A stretch of 64,000 nt of DNA from Pantoea sp. CCBC3-3-1 (GCF_007981265.1 NZ_CP034363.1:1984001-2048000); one strand, 5' to 3'. Numbered from the stretch's first letter, positions 21,415 through 30,870 are shown. The notes: generated from the sequence alone by a model not told the origin. A program made the numbers and translations.

Positions 21415-22206
21415 TTAGCGAATGGTTTTCGGCGTCATTACCCGACGAGCGCCAACGTAGTGACGCTGCCAGTAATCTTCGCTCAAGGCGGTAACCTGAA
21501 TATCTTTGCCGGTACGCGGTGACTGAATAAATTTGCCATTCCCCAGGTAAACGCCAACATGATCGGCGGTTCCGCGTCCGTTAATCTGGAAGAACACCAG
21601 ATCGCCTTTCTCCAGCTCATCGCGTTTGATCGACGCCGCGTCACGCAGATGGAACATCTCATTAGCGGTGCGTGGAATTTTAAATTTCACCAAATCTTTA
21701 TAGGCATACCAGACCAGACCGCTACAGTCGAAGCCGGTTTTAGGCGATGTCCCCCCCCACTGGTAAGGTTTGCCGAGCTGGCCCATGAGTTTGCTCATCG
21801 CGGTTTCGCGCGCTTTCTGATAGCGAACACGGTGCGCTTTGCTGAGCTTAAGGGGCGCTGTAGCAGAATTTTCCGTCAGCGATTCAGCCGCTTCCGGGTG
21901 GCGTGAGTGACGGCCATAGCGTTTTTTAGGCGGAAGCGCAGCGGTCTGAACGGTTTTCTTTTTAAATTTATACTTCTTCAGGATGGGCGTTCGGGCTTTT
22001 TTAGCGGTGACTTCTTTGACTTTTTTCGTGCCGGTTGATTTTACCGGGCGGCGTTTGCGACGATCGTCTTCACGTGCCGCCGTGTTGCTGTCCACTTTAT
22101 GGTGGCTGGCATTGACGGGAGCATGGGGCGATGCGTGTGCCATATTCAGGAACAGTTGCGCAAAGGCCAGCATGATAAGCGTAATGAGTGAACGCATCGT
22201 TACCAT
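21415..22206 (-). CDS. mepH: MepH, murein DD-endopeptidase
   Basis: NlpC/P60-family endopeptidase that cleaves 4-3 crosslinks of peptidoglycan during growth. Signal peptide at the N-terminus (MVTMRSLITLIMLAFAQ...AHA), a long basic Lys-rich linker at about 30-110, then the catalytic domain with Cys in TGFDCSGLVW and His in TADHVGVYLGN. I chose ATG 22206 for the signal peptide with a GGGAG 12 bases upstream; ATG 22197 is also possible. 263 aa. In E. coli sodB and ydhP lie between purR and mepH; they are absent here. Confidence 0.92.
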   Translation of the reverse strand: MVTMRSLITLIMLAFAQLFLNMAHASPHAPVNASHHKVDSNTAAREDDRRKRRPVKSTGTKKVKEVTAKKARTPILKKYKFKKKTVQTAALPPKKRYGRHSRHPEAAESLTENSATAPLKLSKAHRVRYQKARETAMSKLMGQLGKPYQWGGTSPKTGFDCSGLVWYAYKDLVKFKIPRTANEMFHLRDAASIKRDELEKGDLVFFQINGRGTADHVGVYLGNGKFIQSPRTGKDIQVTALSEDYWQRHYVGARRVMTPKTIR

Positions 22207-22553
22207 TAACAGTTTGTGCTCCCGCCAGCGGCCAGAGCCTGGATAATTAGGGATATCTGCGCCAGGGCAGACAGCTCGGACAATTCTAATCGAACTCATT
22301 ACCAAAGGGTTAGGCTTTTTTGTTTCAAGAATACATAACACGTAAAAGCTGTAAAAATTAGCCGAATCAGCTGCTTATCTGCGCAGTTTCGCGCGGTTTT
22401 TTTCTAAAGTCAGCACACCAGATGGCTGGGAAATGGTATTTTAACGCAGGCCATCGCCTTGTTAGCTGTAAAACCCTGCTGAAAATGACGTTTTCATCAA
22501 CGGGCCAGACTCGCTACAATTAACAGACATGTAGTTCTTAAAGGAAGCCATTT
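22207..22553. other. mepH-grxD divergent intergenic region
   Basis: 347 bp without a gene. A TACAAT hexamer (22515-22520) is a plausible grxD -10, with no good -35. A run CTTTTTTGTTT near 22315 follows no stable stem. I see nothing else. Confidence 0.4.
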
Positions 22554-22892
22554 ATGAGTACGATTGAAAAAATTGAGCGCCAGATAGCAGAAAACCCGAT
22601 TCTGCTGTACATGAAAGGTTCACCAAAACTGCCAAGCTGCGGCTTCTCCGCACAGGCCGTTCAGGCGCTTTCTGCCTGTGGCGAGCGTTTTGCTTACGTG
22701 GATATCCTGCAAAATCCTGAAATTCGCGCCGAGCTACCGAAATACGCTAACTGGCCAACCTTCCCGCAGCTGTGGGTTGATGGCGAACTGGTTGGCGGCT
22801 GCGACATCATCATCGAAATGTATCAGCGTGGCGAACTGCAGCAGCTGATCAAAGAAACCGCGCAAAAGCATCCTTCTGACGCGGCTGAATAA
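22554..22892 (+). CDS. grxD: GrxD, monothiol glutaredoxin 4
   Basis: CGFS-type monothiol glutaredoxin (112 aa) that binds a glutathione-ligated 2Fe-2S cluster and works in Fe-S delivery with BolA proteins. KGSPKLPSCGFSAQAV carries the CGFS site near residue 30; WPTFPQLWVDGELVGGCDI is the glutathione-binding region. In E. coli lhr lies between grxD and rnt; here the two converge directly. Confidence 0.97.
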   Translation: MSTIEKIERQIAENPILLYMKGSPKLPSCGFSAQAVQALSACGERFAYVDILQNPEIRAELPKYANWPTFPQLWVDGELVGGCDIIIEMYQRGELQQLIKETAQKHPSDAAE

Positions 22893-22906
22893 GTTCATCA
22901 GTAAAG

Positions 22907-22940
22907 AAAAGGGCGGGAAATTGCTTTCCCGCCCTTTTTT
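22907..22940. terminator. bidirectional terminator grxD/rnt
   Basis: GGGCGGGAAA pairs with TTTCCCGCCC around TTGC, flanked by AAAA and TTTTTT; strong in both directions. Confidence 0.95.
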
Positions 22941-22947
22941 ATGTCAG

Positions 22948-23589
22948 TTATTCGGCCTGTGGCAACGGCCAGCCGCCAAGGCGTTTCCAGCGGTTAACCA
23001 GCTCGCAAAACAGATCGGCCGTCTGCACCGTATCGTACAGGGCTGAATGCGCCTGAGCGCTGTCAAAAGGCATACCGGCTGCGGTACAGGCTTTTGCCAG
23101 CACCGTCTGTCCCAGTACCAATCCGCTTAGCGCGGCGGTATCAAAGGTGACGAAAGGATGGAACGGGTTACGTTTCAGCGCGGCACGCTCCGCTGCTGCG
23201 TTCATAAAGTTCAGATCGAAAGTGGCATTGTGCGCCACCATGATTGCGCGGTTACATCCCTGATCTTTAATCCCTTTACGTACCAGTTTAAAAATAGCGT
23301 GTAGGGCTTCGTATTCGCTGACTGCACCACGCAACGGATTCGACGGGTCAATACCGTTAAATGCCAGCGCTTCAGGTTGCAGAACGGAACCTTCGAACGG
23401 CTCGACGTGGAAATGCAGCGTTTCGTCTTTCTCCAGCCAGCCATCGCTGTCCATTTTTAGCGTAACGGCGGCGACTTCCAGCAATGCATTGGTTTTGGCG
23501 TCGAAACCGGCGGTTTCCACATCAATGACTACCGGATAAAAACCGCGAAAACGGCTGCTGAGGGCGTTCAGTTGGTTCGATTCAGACAT
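22948..23589 (-). CDS. rnt: RNase T
   Basis: DEDDh 3-prime exoribonuclease that trims tRNA CCA ends, 5S and 23S rRNA. 213 aa. Catalytic motifs: [11 protein letters not shown] (Asp23/Glu25), [10 protein letters not shown] (Asp), and the final [11 protein letters not shown] with His and Asp. Homodimer in E. coli. Confidence 0.97.
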   Translation of the reverse strand: MSESNQLNALSSRFRGFYPVVIDVETAGFDAKTNALLEVAAVTLKMDSDGWLEKDETLHFHVEPFEGSVLQPEALAFNGIDPSNPLRGAVSEYEALHAIFKLVRKGIKDQGCNRAIMVAHNATFDLNFMNAAAERAALKRNPFHPFVTFDTAALSGLVLGQTVLAKACTAAGMPFDSAQAHSALYDTVQTADLFCELVNRWKRLGGWPLPQAE

Positions 23590-23665
23590 CAGGATCTCAC
23601 AGGGGAAAAATTGCAGCGCGTATTATGGCAAATTTCACGGCGGGATGCAGCAGAGGAAGGAAGAA

Positions 23666-23684
23666 GGGCGCCATAATGGCGCCC
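23666..23684 (-). terminator. gloA terminator
   Basis: GGGCGCC/GGCGCCC stem with a 5-nt loop just downstream of gloA; on the minus strand it is followed by a pyrimidine-rich TTCTTCC stretch rather than pure T. Confidence 0.6.
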
Positions 23685-23691
23685 CGAAAGA

Positions 23692-24099
23692 TTAAGCGCC
23701 CAGGCCGTGACCCGCGTGCTTGTTCTCAATCAGTTCGATTTTGTAGCCATCCGGATCTTCCACGAAGGCGATAATCGTGGTGCCGCCTTTAACCGGGCCT
23801 GCTTCACGAGTGACGTTGCCGCCATCCTTACGAATGCGTTCGCAGGTCGCTGCGACGTCATCCACGCCCAGTGCGACATGGCCGTAAGCGTTACCCAGGT
23901 CATACTTCTCAGTGCCCCAGTTGTAGGTCAGTTCAATGACCGCGCCTTCGCTTTCTTCGGTATAACCAACAAACGCCAGCGTATATTTGTATTCAGCATT
24001 TTCGCTGGTACGCAGCAGGCGCATACCTAAAACTTTGGTATAAAAATCAAGGGAGCGTTGCAGATCGCCAACGCGCAGCATGGTGTGAAGTAAGCGCAT
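23692..24099 (-). CDS. gloA: GloA, glyoxalase I
   Basis: Ni-dependent lactoylglutathione lyase that converts the methylglyoxal-glutathione hemithioacetal to S-lactoylglutathione. 135 aa; metal ligands expected at His5 (MRLLHTML), Glu in GAVIELTYN, His in YGHVALGV and Glu in YKIELIE are all present. Third gene of nemR-nemA-gloA, so electrophile sensing by NemR would induce it. Confidence 0.97.
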   Translation of the reverse strand: MRLLHTMLRVGDLQRSLDFYTKVLGMRLLRTSENAEYKYTLAFVGYTEESEGAVIELTYNWGTEKYDLGNAYGHVALGVDDVAATCERIRKDGGNVTREAGPVKGGTTIIAFVEDPDGYKIELIENKHAGHGLGA

Positions 24100-24231
24100 A
24101 ACATCCTCTTTAAAAAAACGTTATCATCCGATAACTAAGAAACAAGTATAGCGATGAAATCGCCCGGACGATAATCACGCCGGGAAATCTCATCGGGTGC
24201 AGCGAGCCGCTCAGCGCTGGCCCGCTGACGT

Positions 24232-25335
24232 TCAGTCGGCCAGTGACGGATAGTCGGTATACCCTTCCGCATCGCCGCCATAGAACAAGGCAGGGCGCTG
24301 CTCATTCAGCGGGGCTGCCTGTTGCAGGCGTTCAACCAGATCCGGGTTAGCAATATAGTCGCGGCCAAAGGCAACGGCATCAATCAGCCCTTTTTCGATC
24401 AAATCTTCGGCTTTCTCCGCCGTATAACCGCCAGCACCAACAATCACGCCAGGGTAAGCATGGCGGATAGCTTTACGGAAAGCCTCGCTGTAAGGCTTGC
24501 CGCCAGCCCAGTCTGGTTCCGAGATATGCAGATAAGCCAGCCTGCGTTTCGCCAGCTCAGCAATAAAGTACAGCGCGGCGGCTTCCTGATCTTCACCATT
24601 GTCCAGACCATTGAACGGGCCCAATGGCGAAATACGGATGCCAACGCGGTCTGCGCTCCAGCCGTCAATCGCGGCATCCACTACTTCGAGCGCAAAGCGG
24701 GTACGATTTTCAACGCTGCCGCCGTAAGCGTCGGTGCGCTGATTAGACGCGGGTGACAGGAACTGATGGATCAGATAGCCGTGAGCGGAATGCAGCTCAA
24801 CCAGGTCGAAATCGGCTTCGCGAGCATTAATGACTGCCTGACGGAAATCATTAATCACGCCCGGGATCTCATTGAGTTCCAGCGCGCGAGGTGTAGAGGT
24901 CGCTTCACGAATGGCCTGGCCTTTTTCATCACGCAATGACGTGCGGGTTTCAGCGTTAATGGCAGAAGCGGAAACCGGAGCCTGACCTTCTGGCTGTACG
25001 CTGGTGTGAGAAATTCTGCCGGTGTGCCACAGCTGTACCGCACTGTGTCCGCCATCTGCATGGATACCCGCATTAATCGCTTTCCAGGCCGCAATTTGTT
25101 CGGACGTGTGCAGCCCAGGCGCACCAGCATAACCTTTAGCCTGGAAAGAGATTTGGGTGGCTTCAGTGATAATCAGCCCGGCACTGGCGCGCTGGCGATA
25201 GTACTCGCCCATCAGGGGCGTAGGGATATCGCCTGGCTCAATGCTGCGCAGACGCGTTAAGGGCGCCATAAATACACGGTTAGGCACGGTGATCGCGCCG
25301 GTTTTCAACGGGGTAAAAAGCTTATTCAGTTTCAT
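24232..25335 (-). CDS. nemA: NemA, N-ethylmaleimide reductase
   Basis: Old yellow enzyme family FMN-dependent ene reductase, 367 aa, which reduces maleimides, quinones and nitro compounds with NADPH. TIM barrel with [23 protein letters not shown] at the N-terminus (FMN-binding), LWHTGR, and [19 protein letters not shown] with the [11 protein letters not shown] loop. Downstream of nemR by 42 bp and upstream of gloA. Confidence 0.96.
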   Translation of the reverse strand: MKLNKLFTPLKTGAITVPNRVFMAPLTRLRSIEPGDIPTPLMGEYYRQRASAGLIITEATQISFQAKGYAGAPGLHTSEQIAAWKAINAGIHADGGHSAVQLWHTGRISHTSVQPEGQAPVSASAINAETRTSLRDEKGQAIREATSTPRALELNEIPGVINDFRQAVINAREADFDLVELHSAHGYLIHQFLSPASNQRTDAYGGSVENRTRFALEVVDAAIDGWSADRVGIRISPLGPFNGLDNGEDQEAAALYFIAELAKRRLAYLHISEPDWAGGKPYSEAFRKAIRHAYPGVIVGAGGYTAEKAEDLIEKGLIDAVAFGRDYIANPDLVERLQQAAPLNEQRPALFYGGDAEGYTDYPSLAD

Positions 25336-25347
25336 TGTTACTCCTGG

Positions 25348-25362
25348 TAGACCGGTCGACTA
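25348..25362. promoter_or_regulatory. degenerate NemR-like site before nemA
   Basis: TAGACCGGTCGACTA resembles the NemR box TAGACCGATCGGTCTA but with one base missing in the centre and a diverged right arm. It lies 12 bp before the nemA start, between nemR and nemA. It could give nemA its own regulated promoter, but support is modest. Confidence 0.4.
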
Positions 25363-25377
25363 GTAACGAGCGTTTTT

Positions 25378-25971
25378 TTAGAGCGGCGCTGGCAGCATCA
25401 GATTAATTTGCTGCCAGGCGTTTTCCAGCGGCCTGACGTCGCGAGAAATTTTACTCAGCAGGCTGGCGCCAAGCCACAGCATATAAATGTTTTGTGCAAC
25501 ATCTTCTGCATTACTGACCCGCTGCAATGTTTGCTGCTGCTGCGCTTTCTGTAGCGCAGAGGTCAGTGTAGCAATTATCGCCTTAGAGCCGGCATCCAGC
25601 GCAATGCGCATGGGTTCAGAGAGATCGCAAACCTCGGCAGAAAGCTTAACCGACAGGCAGCCGGCAAAGCTGCTTTCCTGACAGAACGTCTGCAACGACT
25701 GATGATAATAGTCGAGAACACGCTGACGCTGATCGCCCTGATGGTCGTCAAGGTAGCCGCGCAGCTGCTGATGATAATGCGCAAAATAACGCTCCAGCAT
25801 AGCAACGCCAAACGCCTCTTTTGACGCGAAATAGTGATAAAACGATCCCTTCGGCACGCCCGCGACCTTCAGCAGCTCAATCAAACCCATGGCATGAAAG
25901 CCGCGCTGAACGCAGAGCTGTTCGCCAGTGGTCAGAATATGTTCGCGAGTATCAAAACGGGTCGTCTTCAT
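25378..25971 (-). CDS. nemR: NemR, electrophile/HOCl-sensing repressor
   Basis: TetR-family repressor of nemA-gloA. HTH at about residues 10-55 (DTREHILTTGEQLCVQRGF, PKGSFYHYFASKEAFG). The redox cysteine of E. coli NemR (Cys106) is conserved in FAGCLSVKLSAEVCDL. 197 aa. First gene of the operon, with a palindromic operator 11 bp upstream of the start. Confidence 0.95.
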   Translation of the reverse strand: MKTTRFDTREHILTTGEQLCVQRGFHAMGLIELLKVAGVPKGSFYHYFASKEAFGVAMLERYFAHYHQQLRGYLDDHQGDQRQRVLDYYHQSLQTFCQESSFAGCLSVKLSAEVCDLSEPMRIALDAGSKAIIATLTSALQKAQQQQTLQRVSNAEDVAQNIYMLWLGASLLSKISRDVRPLENAWQQINLMLPAPL

Positions 25972-25982
25972 GGCAGGTAGCG

Positions 25983-26004
25983 TAACAGACCAATCGGTCT
26001 GTTA
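25983..26004. promoter_or_regulatory. NemR operator
   Basis: Perfect palindrome with 9-bp arms TAACAGACC/GGTCTGTTA around AATC. The inner 16 bp match the NemR box TAGACCGATCGGTCTA at most positions, and the place just before nemR fits autoregulation. Confidence 0.85.
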
Positions 26005-26017
26005 CAAATCCACCGAT

Positions 26018-27649
26018 TCAGGACTGGCACGAACGGATCATATCAAGTGAAGGCTGATACACCGTCGTTTGCACGTTCATCATGCCCAATAACGTATGAA
26101 AAACATTGTCTTGTGAAACATCTGAGCTGAGCGCTTCCTGCTGTAAGCACTGCTCTTTTATGCCATATGTCCGCAGATAATCGGGCGACAGCCAGAGTAA
26201 CAAAGGAATATGGGTTTGCTGGGAGGGGGCAAAAACATAAGGGGCGCCATGCAGATACATGCCATGTTCTCCCAACGATTCACCGTGGTCAGAGAGATAA
26301 ATTAGCGCCACGTTGTACTTCTCACTGTAAGATTTCAGCAGACCGATTGTCTCACTCAGCATCGAGTCGGTATAAAGAATCGAATTATCATAGGTATTAA
26401 CCAGCGCCTGATGATCGCAATCCTGAATTTGATTACTGTCGCAGGTCGGCGTGAACTGGCGCATCGTCGCGGGATAACGGCGGAAGTAGGCCGGGCCGTG
26501 GCTGCCCATTTGATGCAAAACGATCACCGTATCGTCTTTAATGCTGTCGATATAGTGATTGAGCCGGTAAAGCAAAACGTCATCCAGACAGGATTCATCC
26601 TGACACAGGGCGTTAAGCTGCCATTTGGTCATATCGGTATGGGGAACGCGATTGCAGGTGCCTTTGCAGCCGCCATCGTTTTCACGCCAGAGCACATTGA
26701 TGCCAGCATGGGCCATCACATCCAGCACGCCTTCCTGATGGTGGGCAAGATTGGCGTCGTAATGCTCACGTGGCATATTGGAAAACATGCAGGGCACGGA
26801 GATGGCGGTTTCCGTGCCGCAGGAGGTGGCATTGCGATAATATATGACGCCCTCCTGCTTGAGTTTTGGATTGGTTTCCCGCGCATAGCCGCCGAGCGAA
26901 AAATTTTCTGCGCGTGCCGTTTCGCCCAACACAAAAACCACCAGGGTCTTTTTCTTTTCGGCGCTAATCAGCGGGCCTTTTTGCGCATCCTCACCGATTT
27001 TAACCAGCGTCTGATTCCCGGCAAACCAGCGATTATCCGCATAATGACCTATGCCGCTAAGCACGTTAGCGGGCGTCACCATTTTTACCAGGCCTTTATT
27101 GTTGCGCACCAGTGACGCGTAATCTTTATAGAATAATGCGGCGACAAGCAAGATAACCAATATGGAAACCAGCGCGGTTATAGCGCGAAAGGCGATATTC
27201 ATCCACCAGGGATGACGGGTTTTTATCTTTACCAGTAATATCGCCAGGGCGGGTATTATGCCTGCGGCCATTAGCCAAATGACGTAACGCAGACTGAACA
27301 ATGCGGCCGCTTCCTGCATGTCGGTCTCAAACACGTTCTGAATCATATTCGTGTCGATAACCGTGCCAAAACTGTAGATAAAATAGTTTGCTGCCGCGCT
27401 GGCTATTACCAGCACCATCAGCAGGGGCTTACGTATCCAGGGCAGGGCAGCCACGCTGAAAATAAATAAAAAGGCGCTGAACAATACCAGCGGGATCGTA
27501 GCAGCGAACAAATAGTCCCGCAGTTTCTGGTAGGGAATCGTTTCCCAGGCATGAAAGAGGAAAACGGCATTAAGAATAAAGGTAAAGAAAAAAGCCATTA
27601 AGAGGTTAAAGGTGTTTTCGTTACAGTGTAACTTTCTCAGCAGGTTCAT
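26018..27649 (-). CDS. eptA: EptA, lipid A phosphoethanolamine transferase
   Basis: Inner-membrane enzyme that transfers phosphoethanolamine from phosphatidylethanolamine to lipid A on the periplasmic side, lowering polymyxin binding. 543 aa: about five N-terminal membrane helices (1-180), then a sulfatase-like periplasmic domain from about 235. Key sites: VLGETARAENFSLGGY, nucleophile Thr in CGTETAISVPC, and LSDHGESLGEHGMYLHG metal ligands. It resembles E. coli EptA but is not in a pmrAB operon and sits between nemR and ydhL, where E. coli has no such gene. A PmrA-like box lies upstream. Confidence 0.93.
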   Translation of the reverse strand: MNLLRKLHCNENTFNLLMAFFFTFILNAVFLFHAWETIPYQKLRDYLFAATIPLVLFSAFLFIFSVAALPWIRKPLLMVLVIASAAANYFIYSFGTVIDTNMIQNVFETDMQEAAALFSLRYVIWLMAAGIIPALAILLVKIKTRHPWWMNIAFRAITALVSILVILLVAALFYKDYASLVRNNKGLVKMVTPANVLSGIGHYADNRWFAGNQTLVKIGEDAQKGPLISAEKKKTLVVFVLGETARAENFSLGGYARETNPKLKQEGVIYYRNATSCGTETAISVPCMFSNMPREHYDANLAHHQEGVLDVMAHAGINVLWRENDGGCKGTCNRVPHTDMTKWQLNALCQDESCLDDVLLYRLNHYIDSIKDDTVIVLHQMGSHGPAYFRRYPATMRQFTPTCDSNQIQDCDHQALVNTYDNSILYTDSMLSETIGLLKSYSEKYNVALIYLSDHGESLGEHGMYLHGAPYVFAPSQQTHIPLLLWLSPDYLRTYGIKEQCLQQEALSSDVSQDNVFHTLLGMMNVQTTVYQPSLDMIRSCQS

Positions 27650-27695
27650 GGCAGCCCAGTCACGGAAGATTCTTCGATCAGCATAGCGGTATTAC

Positions 27696-27712
27696 ATTAA
27701 CTAAACCTTAAT
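27696..27712 (-). promoter_or_regulatory. PmrA-like box upstream of eptA
   Basis: On the minus strand ATTAAG-N5-GTTAAT: two TTAA half-sites one helical turn apart, as in the PmrA consensus (CTTAAT-N5-CTTAAG). It starts 47 bp upstream of the eptA ATG. eptA (pmrC) is a known PmrA target. Confidence 0.5.
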
Positions 27713-27872
27713 AATTGCTAAACAATTATCAGATCCATTATAAAATTTATAACTCTGTTATTGGGTTCACAAACGAGACGCTTGTTGGCCTGGACGACTT
27801 GCGTCACGATTAACTTGCCGGAAACGCGCAGAGGAACTTGAATAGAAGGGCGTTCACTAACCGGGAGCCGAC

Positions 27873-28112
27873 GTGGCCGAACAATTAGAATTTTTTCCCG
27901 TACCCAGTCCCTGCCGGGGTATTTGTCAGGCTGACGAACGAGGCTACTGCCGTGGGTGCATGCGTAGCCGGGAAGAGCGCTTTAACTGGATGGCATTTAG
28001 CGATACGCAAAAGCGCGAGATACTGCGTTTATGTCGGTTACGCTATCAAAGATTGCAGCGCATCCATAAACCTGAATCGCCGGCCGATCCTGAACAGCCG
28101 TCACTTTTCTGA
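27873..28112 (+). CDS. ydhL: YdhL, DUF1289 zinc-ribbon-like protein
   Basis: 79-aa protein of the DUF1289 family; function unknown. Four cysteines in PSPCRGICQADERGYCRGCMRS (split CxxxC and CxxC) suggest a metal site. A GTG start is chosen: it is preceded by GGGAG and gives the conserved AEQLEFFPVPSPC start. The C-terminus PEQPSLF also matches E. coli YdhL. Confidence 0.9.
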   Translation: MAEQLEFFPVPSPCRGICQADERGYCRGCMRSREERFNWMAFSDTQKREILRLCRLRYQRLQRIHKPESPADPEQPSLF

Positions 28113-28202
28113 AAATTTTACTTATCTTTATGCGCTTTTTTTCAGGCGTTTTCCGGAATTCTGTTCAGACTTAAAGCTCTTAAAGACTGTTGAGGAAAGC
28201 GT

Positions 28203-28721
28203 ATGAAACGCATTAATTTACTGGTGTTATCTCTCGGGCTGTGCGGGCTGGCGCATGCCGCCAGCGAAAAAGTAGAGATCAAGCTGGCTACCGAAAAAGG
28301 AGCCGGAGAGAGCATTGGCTTTGTCACCATTGATGAAACACCTTACGGCCTGAGTTTTACGCCCCAGCTGAAAGCGCTACCGCCGGGCATTCACGGCTTT
28401 CACGTCCATGCTAACGGGAGCTGCGAGCCGAAAACAACGGACGGTAAAGTGGTTGCCGCTGGCGCAGCGGGCGGACATCTTGACCCGGAAAAAACCGGGA
28501 AGCACCTGGGGCCATGGCAACCCGGCCATTTAGGCGATTTACCGGCACTGTTTGTTACGGATGACGGCACCTCAACGTATCCTGTTCTTGCACCCCGCCT
28601 TAAAAAACTGTCGGAAGTAAAAGGTAAAGCGTTGATGGTGCACGTGGGTGGCGATAACCATTCCGATCATCCTCAACCGTTGGGCGGCGGAGGCGGAAGA
28701 TTTGCCTGTGGCGTTATCTGA
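28203..28721 (+). CDS. sodC: SodC, periplasmic Cu,Zn superoxide dismutase
   Basis: Exported Cu,Zn SOD, 172 aa. Signal peptide residues 1-19 ending AHA. Copper and zinc ligands are in [29 protein letters not shown] and [11 protein letters not shown]; the disulfide cysteines are in GSCEP and FACGVI. It protects the periplasm from superoxide. The downstream neighbour is the minus-strand hprSR pair, a peroxide/HOCl-type periplasmic stress sensor, so this area has a shared theme. Confidence 0.97.
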   Translation: MKRINLLVLSLGLCGLAHAASEKVEIKLATEKGAGESIGFVTIDETPYGLSFTPQLKALPPGIHGFHVHANGSCEPKTTDGKVVAAGAAGGHLDPEKTGKHLGPWQPGHLGDLPALFVTDDGTSTYPVLAPRLKKLSEVKGKALMVHVGGDNHSDHPQPLGGGGGRFACGVI

Positions 28722-28829
28722 ATAACGGCTGCACAACATTTTTTTCGCTAAAAGAAGCGAAAATGGACAGCAGTGAAGTGAGTGAATGCCAGAAAGCGGT
28801 CTGTCAGAGGGCCGTTTTCTGCCGTTATT

Positions 28830-30197
28830 TTATTTATCAATGTGATTAGTGAAGCTGATTCCAAAAACATTTTCCCCCCGGCAATGTTGATACCAGCACC
28901 GCCCGTCATGAAGTTTCGCAATGGCACTAACCAGCGAGAGCCCAAGACCGGAACCGGGCGTATGACGTGAGTTGTCTCCTCGCCAAAATCGTCGGAAAAG
29001 CTTCTCAGTCTCGGTTAATGGCAGACCCTGATTACTAACCTGCACTTCGGCGGCAGTATAATCTGAGCGGGCACGAAGGGTGATTTGACTCTGCATGGGT
29101 GCATGCCGGATAGCGTTAGTTAACAAATTTATTACTGCTCGCTGGAAAAGTATCTTATCCGCAAAGACCCACCCCGAAGCGTCCAGGTTCAGGCTGACAG
29201 TATGCTCCTCAGCCAGAGAGTCCATGAAATCGATAATGTTCTCCAGCATATCGTGTAACGGCCAATGCGCTTTTTGCAGAGTGATATTGTGATGATCTGC
29301 ACGTGATAAAAAAAGAATGTTATCCGTCAGCCGTGACAGGTTTTCCAGCTCTTCGATATTGCCCTCAATGAGCTGCTGGTAGTGTTCGGGTGTGCGTTTT
29401 TGAATAAGCGCCACCTGATTTTGCCCTAACAGAATATTAACGGGCGTGCGGAGCTCATGGGCGAGATCGTCGGCGAACTGGTTCAGACGAGCAAAGTCTT
29501 CGGCCAGCCGGTGGCGCATTACGTTCATCGCATTGCCCAGCGGCAGGAGTTCGGCAGGCAGTGTGCTAACCGGCACTGGCTGATTTAGCTGGTCCGCCTT
29601 TGTCGTCGCGGTAATTTCACTGAGCATCTTTATTGCCCGTAAACTCCGGCGAATAAGCAGGGGGCTGAGAATGGCGCTCAGCAACACCGCCGCAAGGCTG
29701 ACAAAAAAACTCTTTTGCCGATAGCTGGCCAGAACCCTGGCTCTTTCACTGTTTATTCTGGCTACAACAATAGTGACCGGCAGGCCGTCAAAACTGCCCT
29801 GCAGACCCAGAATAGTGATTTCATCGCCGTTATTAACCCGCGAGCGATAAAGCGCCCTGGCCGTTGCAGCCTGTTCTACAGGTAAAGTCGCAACCGGGGG
29901 CAGCGTGATGCCCGTATGGTTGATAGCCACATCCTTGCCCCGTGCAGGATGAATGACAAGAATATCCTGGTGGGTATCAACCATACGGTTGAAGTAAAGC
30001 GGTAACGAAGCAGGTTCAGCACCATCCAGCAGGAGTTGTCTCAGCTGAGCGCCACGGTTAATCAGCGTCTGCTCGTCACGCCATATCAGCTCATTTTCCA
30101 GCGCCCGATATAGCGTAAAGGTGATGCCGGTGCAGGCCAGCGTAACAAGGACAATAAAGACTATCGTCAGCCTGAGCGTCAGGGATATCCTAAGCAT
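28830..30197 (-). CDS. hprS: HprS, sensor histidine kinase
   Basis: Two-component sensor of the CusS/HprS (YedV) group, 455 aa. Membrane helix at about 8-30, periplasmic sensor about 31-160, second helix about 165-185, HAMP, HisKA with phosphorylated His in FADDLAHELRTPVN near 240, and an ATPase domain with RRFWRGDNSRH and GSGLGLSLVSAIA. Similarity is strongest to E. coli HprS, which senses hydrogen peroxide through membrane cysteines and partly copper. The ATG at 30197 overlaps hprR by 8 bp and has a GGGGA ribosome-binding site. Confidence 0.9.
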   Translation of the reverse strand: MLRISLTLRLTIVFIVLVTLACTGITFTLYRALENELIWRDEQTLINRGAQLRQLLLDGAEPASLPLYFNRMVDTHQDILVIHPARGKDVAINHTGITLPPVATLPVEQAATARALYRSRVNNGDEITILGLQGSFDGLPVTIVVARINSERARVLASYRQKSFFVSLAAVLLSAILSPLLIRRSLRAIKMLSEITATTKADQLNQPVPVSTLPAELLPLGNAMNVMRHRLAEDFARLNQFADDLAHELRTPVNILLGQNQVALIQKRTPEHYQQLIEGNIEELENLSRLTDNILFLSRADHHNITLQKAHWPLHDMLENIIDFMDSLAEEHTVSLNLDASGWVFADKILFQRAVINLLTNAIRHAPMQSQITLRARSDYTAAEVQVSNQGLPLTETEKLFRRFWRGDNSRHTPGSGLGLSLVSAIAKLHDGRCWYQHCRGENVFGISFTNHIDK

Positions 30198-30870
30198 TCC
30201 GTTCCCCATTCGCCGACAGGCAATATCCCATACCACGCACGGTGGTAATCAGTTTATGCCTGTAAGGGTCGTCCATCTTACGGCGTAACCGGCGGATAGC
30301 GACGTCGACGGTATTGGTCTCGTTATCGTAGTTAATGCCCCATACTTCACTGGCAATTAACGTTCGTGGCACGATCTCCCCGGCCCGGGTAGCCAGCAGC
30401 CACAGTAGCGCAAATTCTCGTCGGGTTAATGCGATACTTTTTCCTTCCCGGATCACGGATTGCCGCACTAAATCCATTTCCAAATCCGCCACTTTTAATG
30501 TCGTATCGGCGACATTATGTTGCCGCAGCTGCGAACGTACGCGAGCCAGAAGCTCAGCAAAAGAGAAGGGTTTCACCAGATAATCGTTGGCACCCAGTTC
30601 CAGACCACGGATTCGATCGTCTACGGAGTCTCTTGCCGTAAGACAAATAACCGGAACCGGGCGGGTGGTTCTGAGCAGTTGCAGTATCTGCCACCCGTCC
30701 AGGCCTGGCAGCATAATATCCAGAACGATCAGGCTATAGTTCCCTTCCAGCGCAAGGTGCAGGCCGTCTCGTCCATCACCCACCGCGTCCACTACGTAAC
30801 CCGCTTCCTGTAGTCCTTTACTTACCCAGTCACGGGCTTTTTGGTTGTCTTCAATGAGGAGTATTTTCAT
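30190..30870 (-). CDS. hprR: HprR, OmpR-type response regulator
   Basis: 226 aa. Receiver domain with MKILLIEDNQ, phospho-acceptor Asp in IVLDIMLPGLDGWQ near residue 51 and Lys in NDYLVKPFS near 101. C-terminal winged helix with NTVDVAIRRLRRKMDDP. Close to E. coli HprR (YedW). In E. coli it controls hiuH, msrPQ and cus genes and shares targets with CusR. ATG 30870 is chosen by homology. Divergent from hiuH with a CusR/HprR-type palindrome between them. Confidence 0.92.
   Translation of the reverse strand: MKILLIEDNQKARDWVSKGLQEAGYVVDAVGDGRDGLHLALEGNYSLIVLDIMLPGLDGWQILQLLRTTRPVPVICLTARDSVDDRIRGLELGANDYLVKPFSFAELLARVRSQLRQHNVADTTLKVADLEMDLVRQSVIREGKSIALTRREFALLWLLATRAGEIVPRTLIASEVWGINYDNETNTVDVAIRRLRRKMDDPYRHKLITTVRGMGYCLSANGERNA

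Noticed and set aside
22250..22341. N-terminal extension of MepH to 22341
   Set aside because: The extension shows no signal-peptide character; a normal signal peptide begins at 22206.
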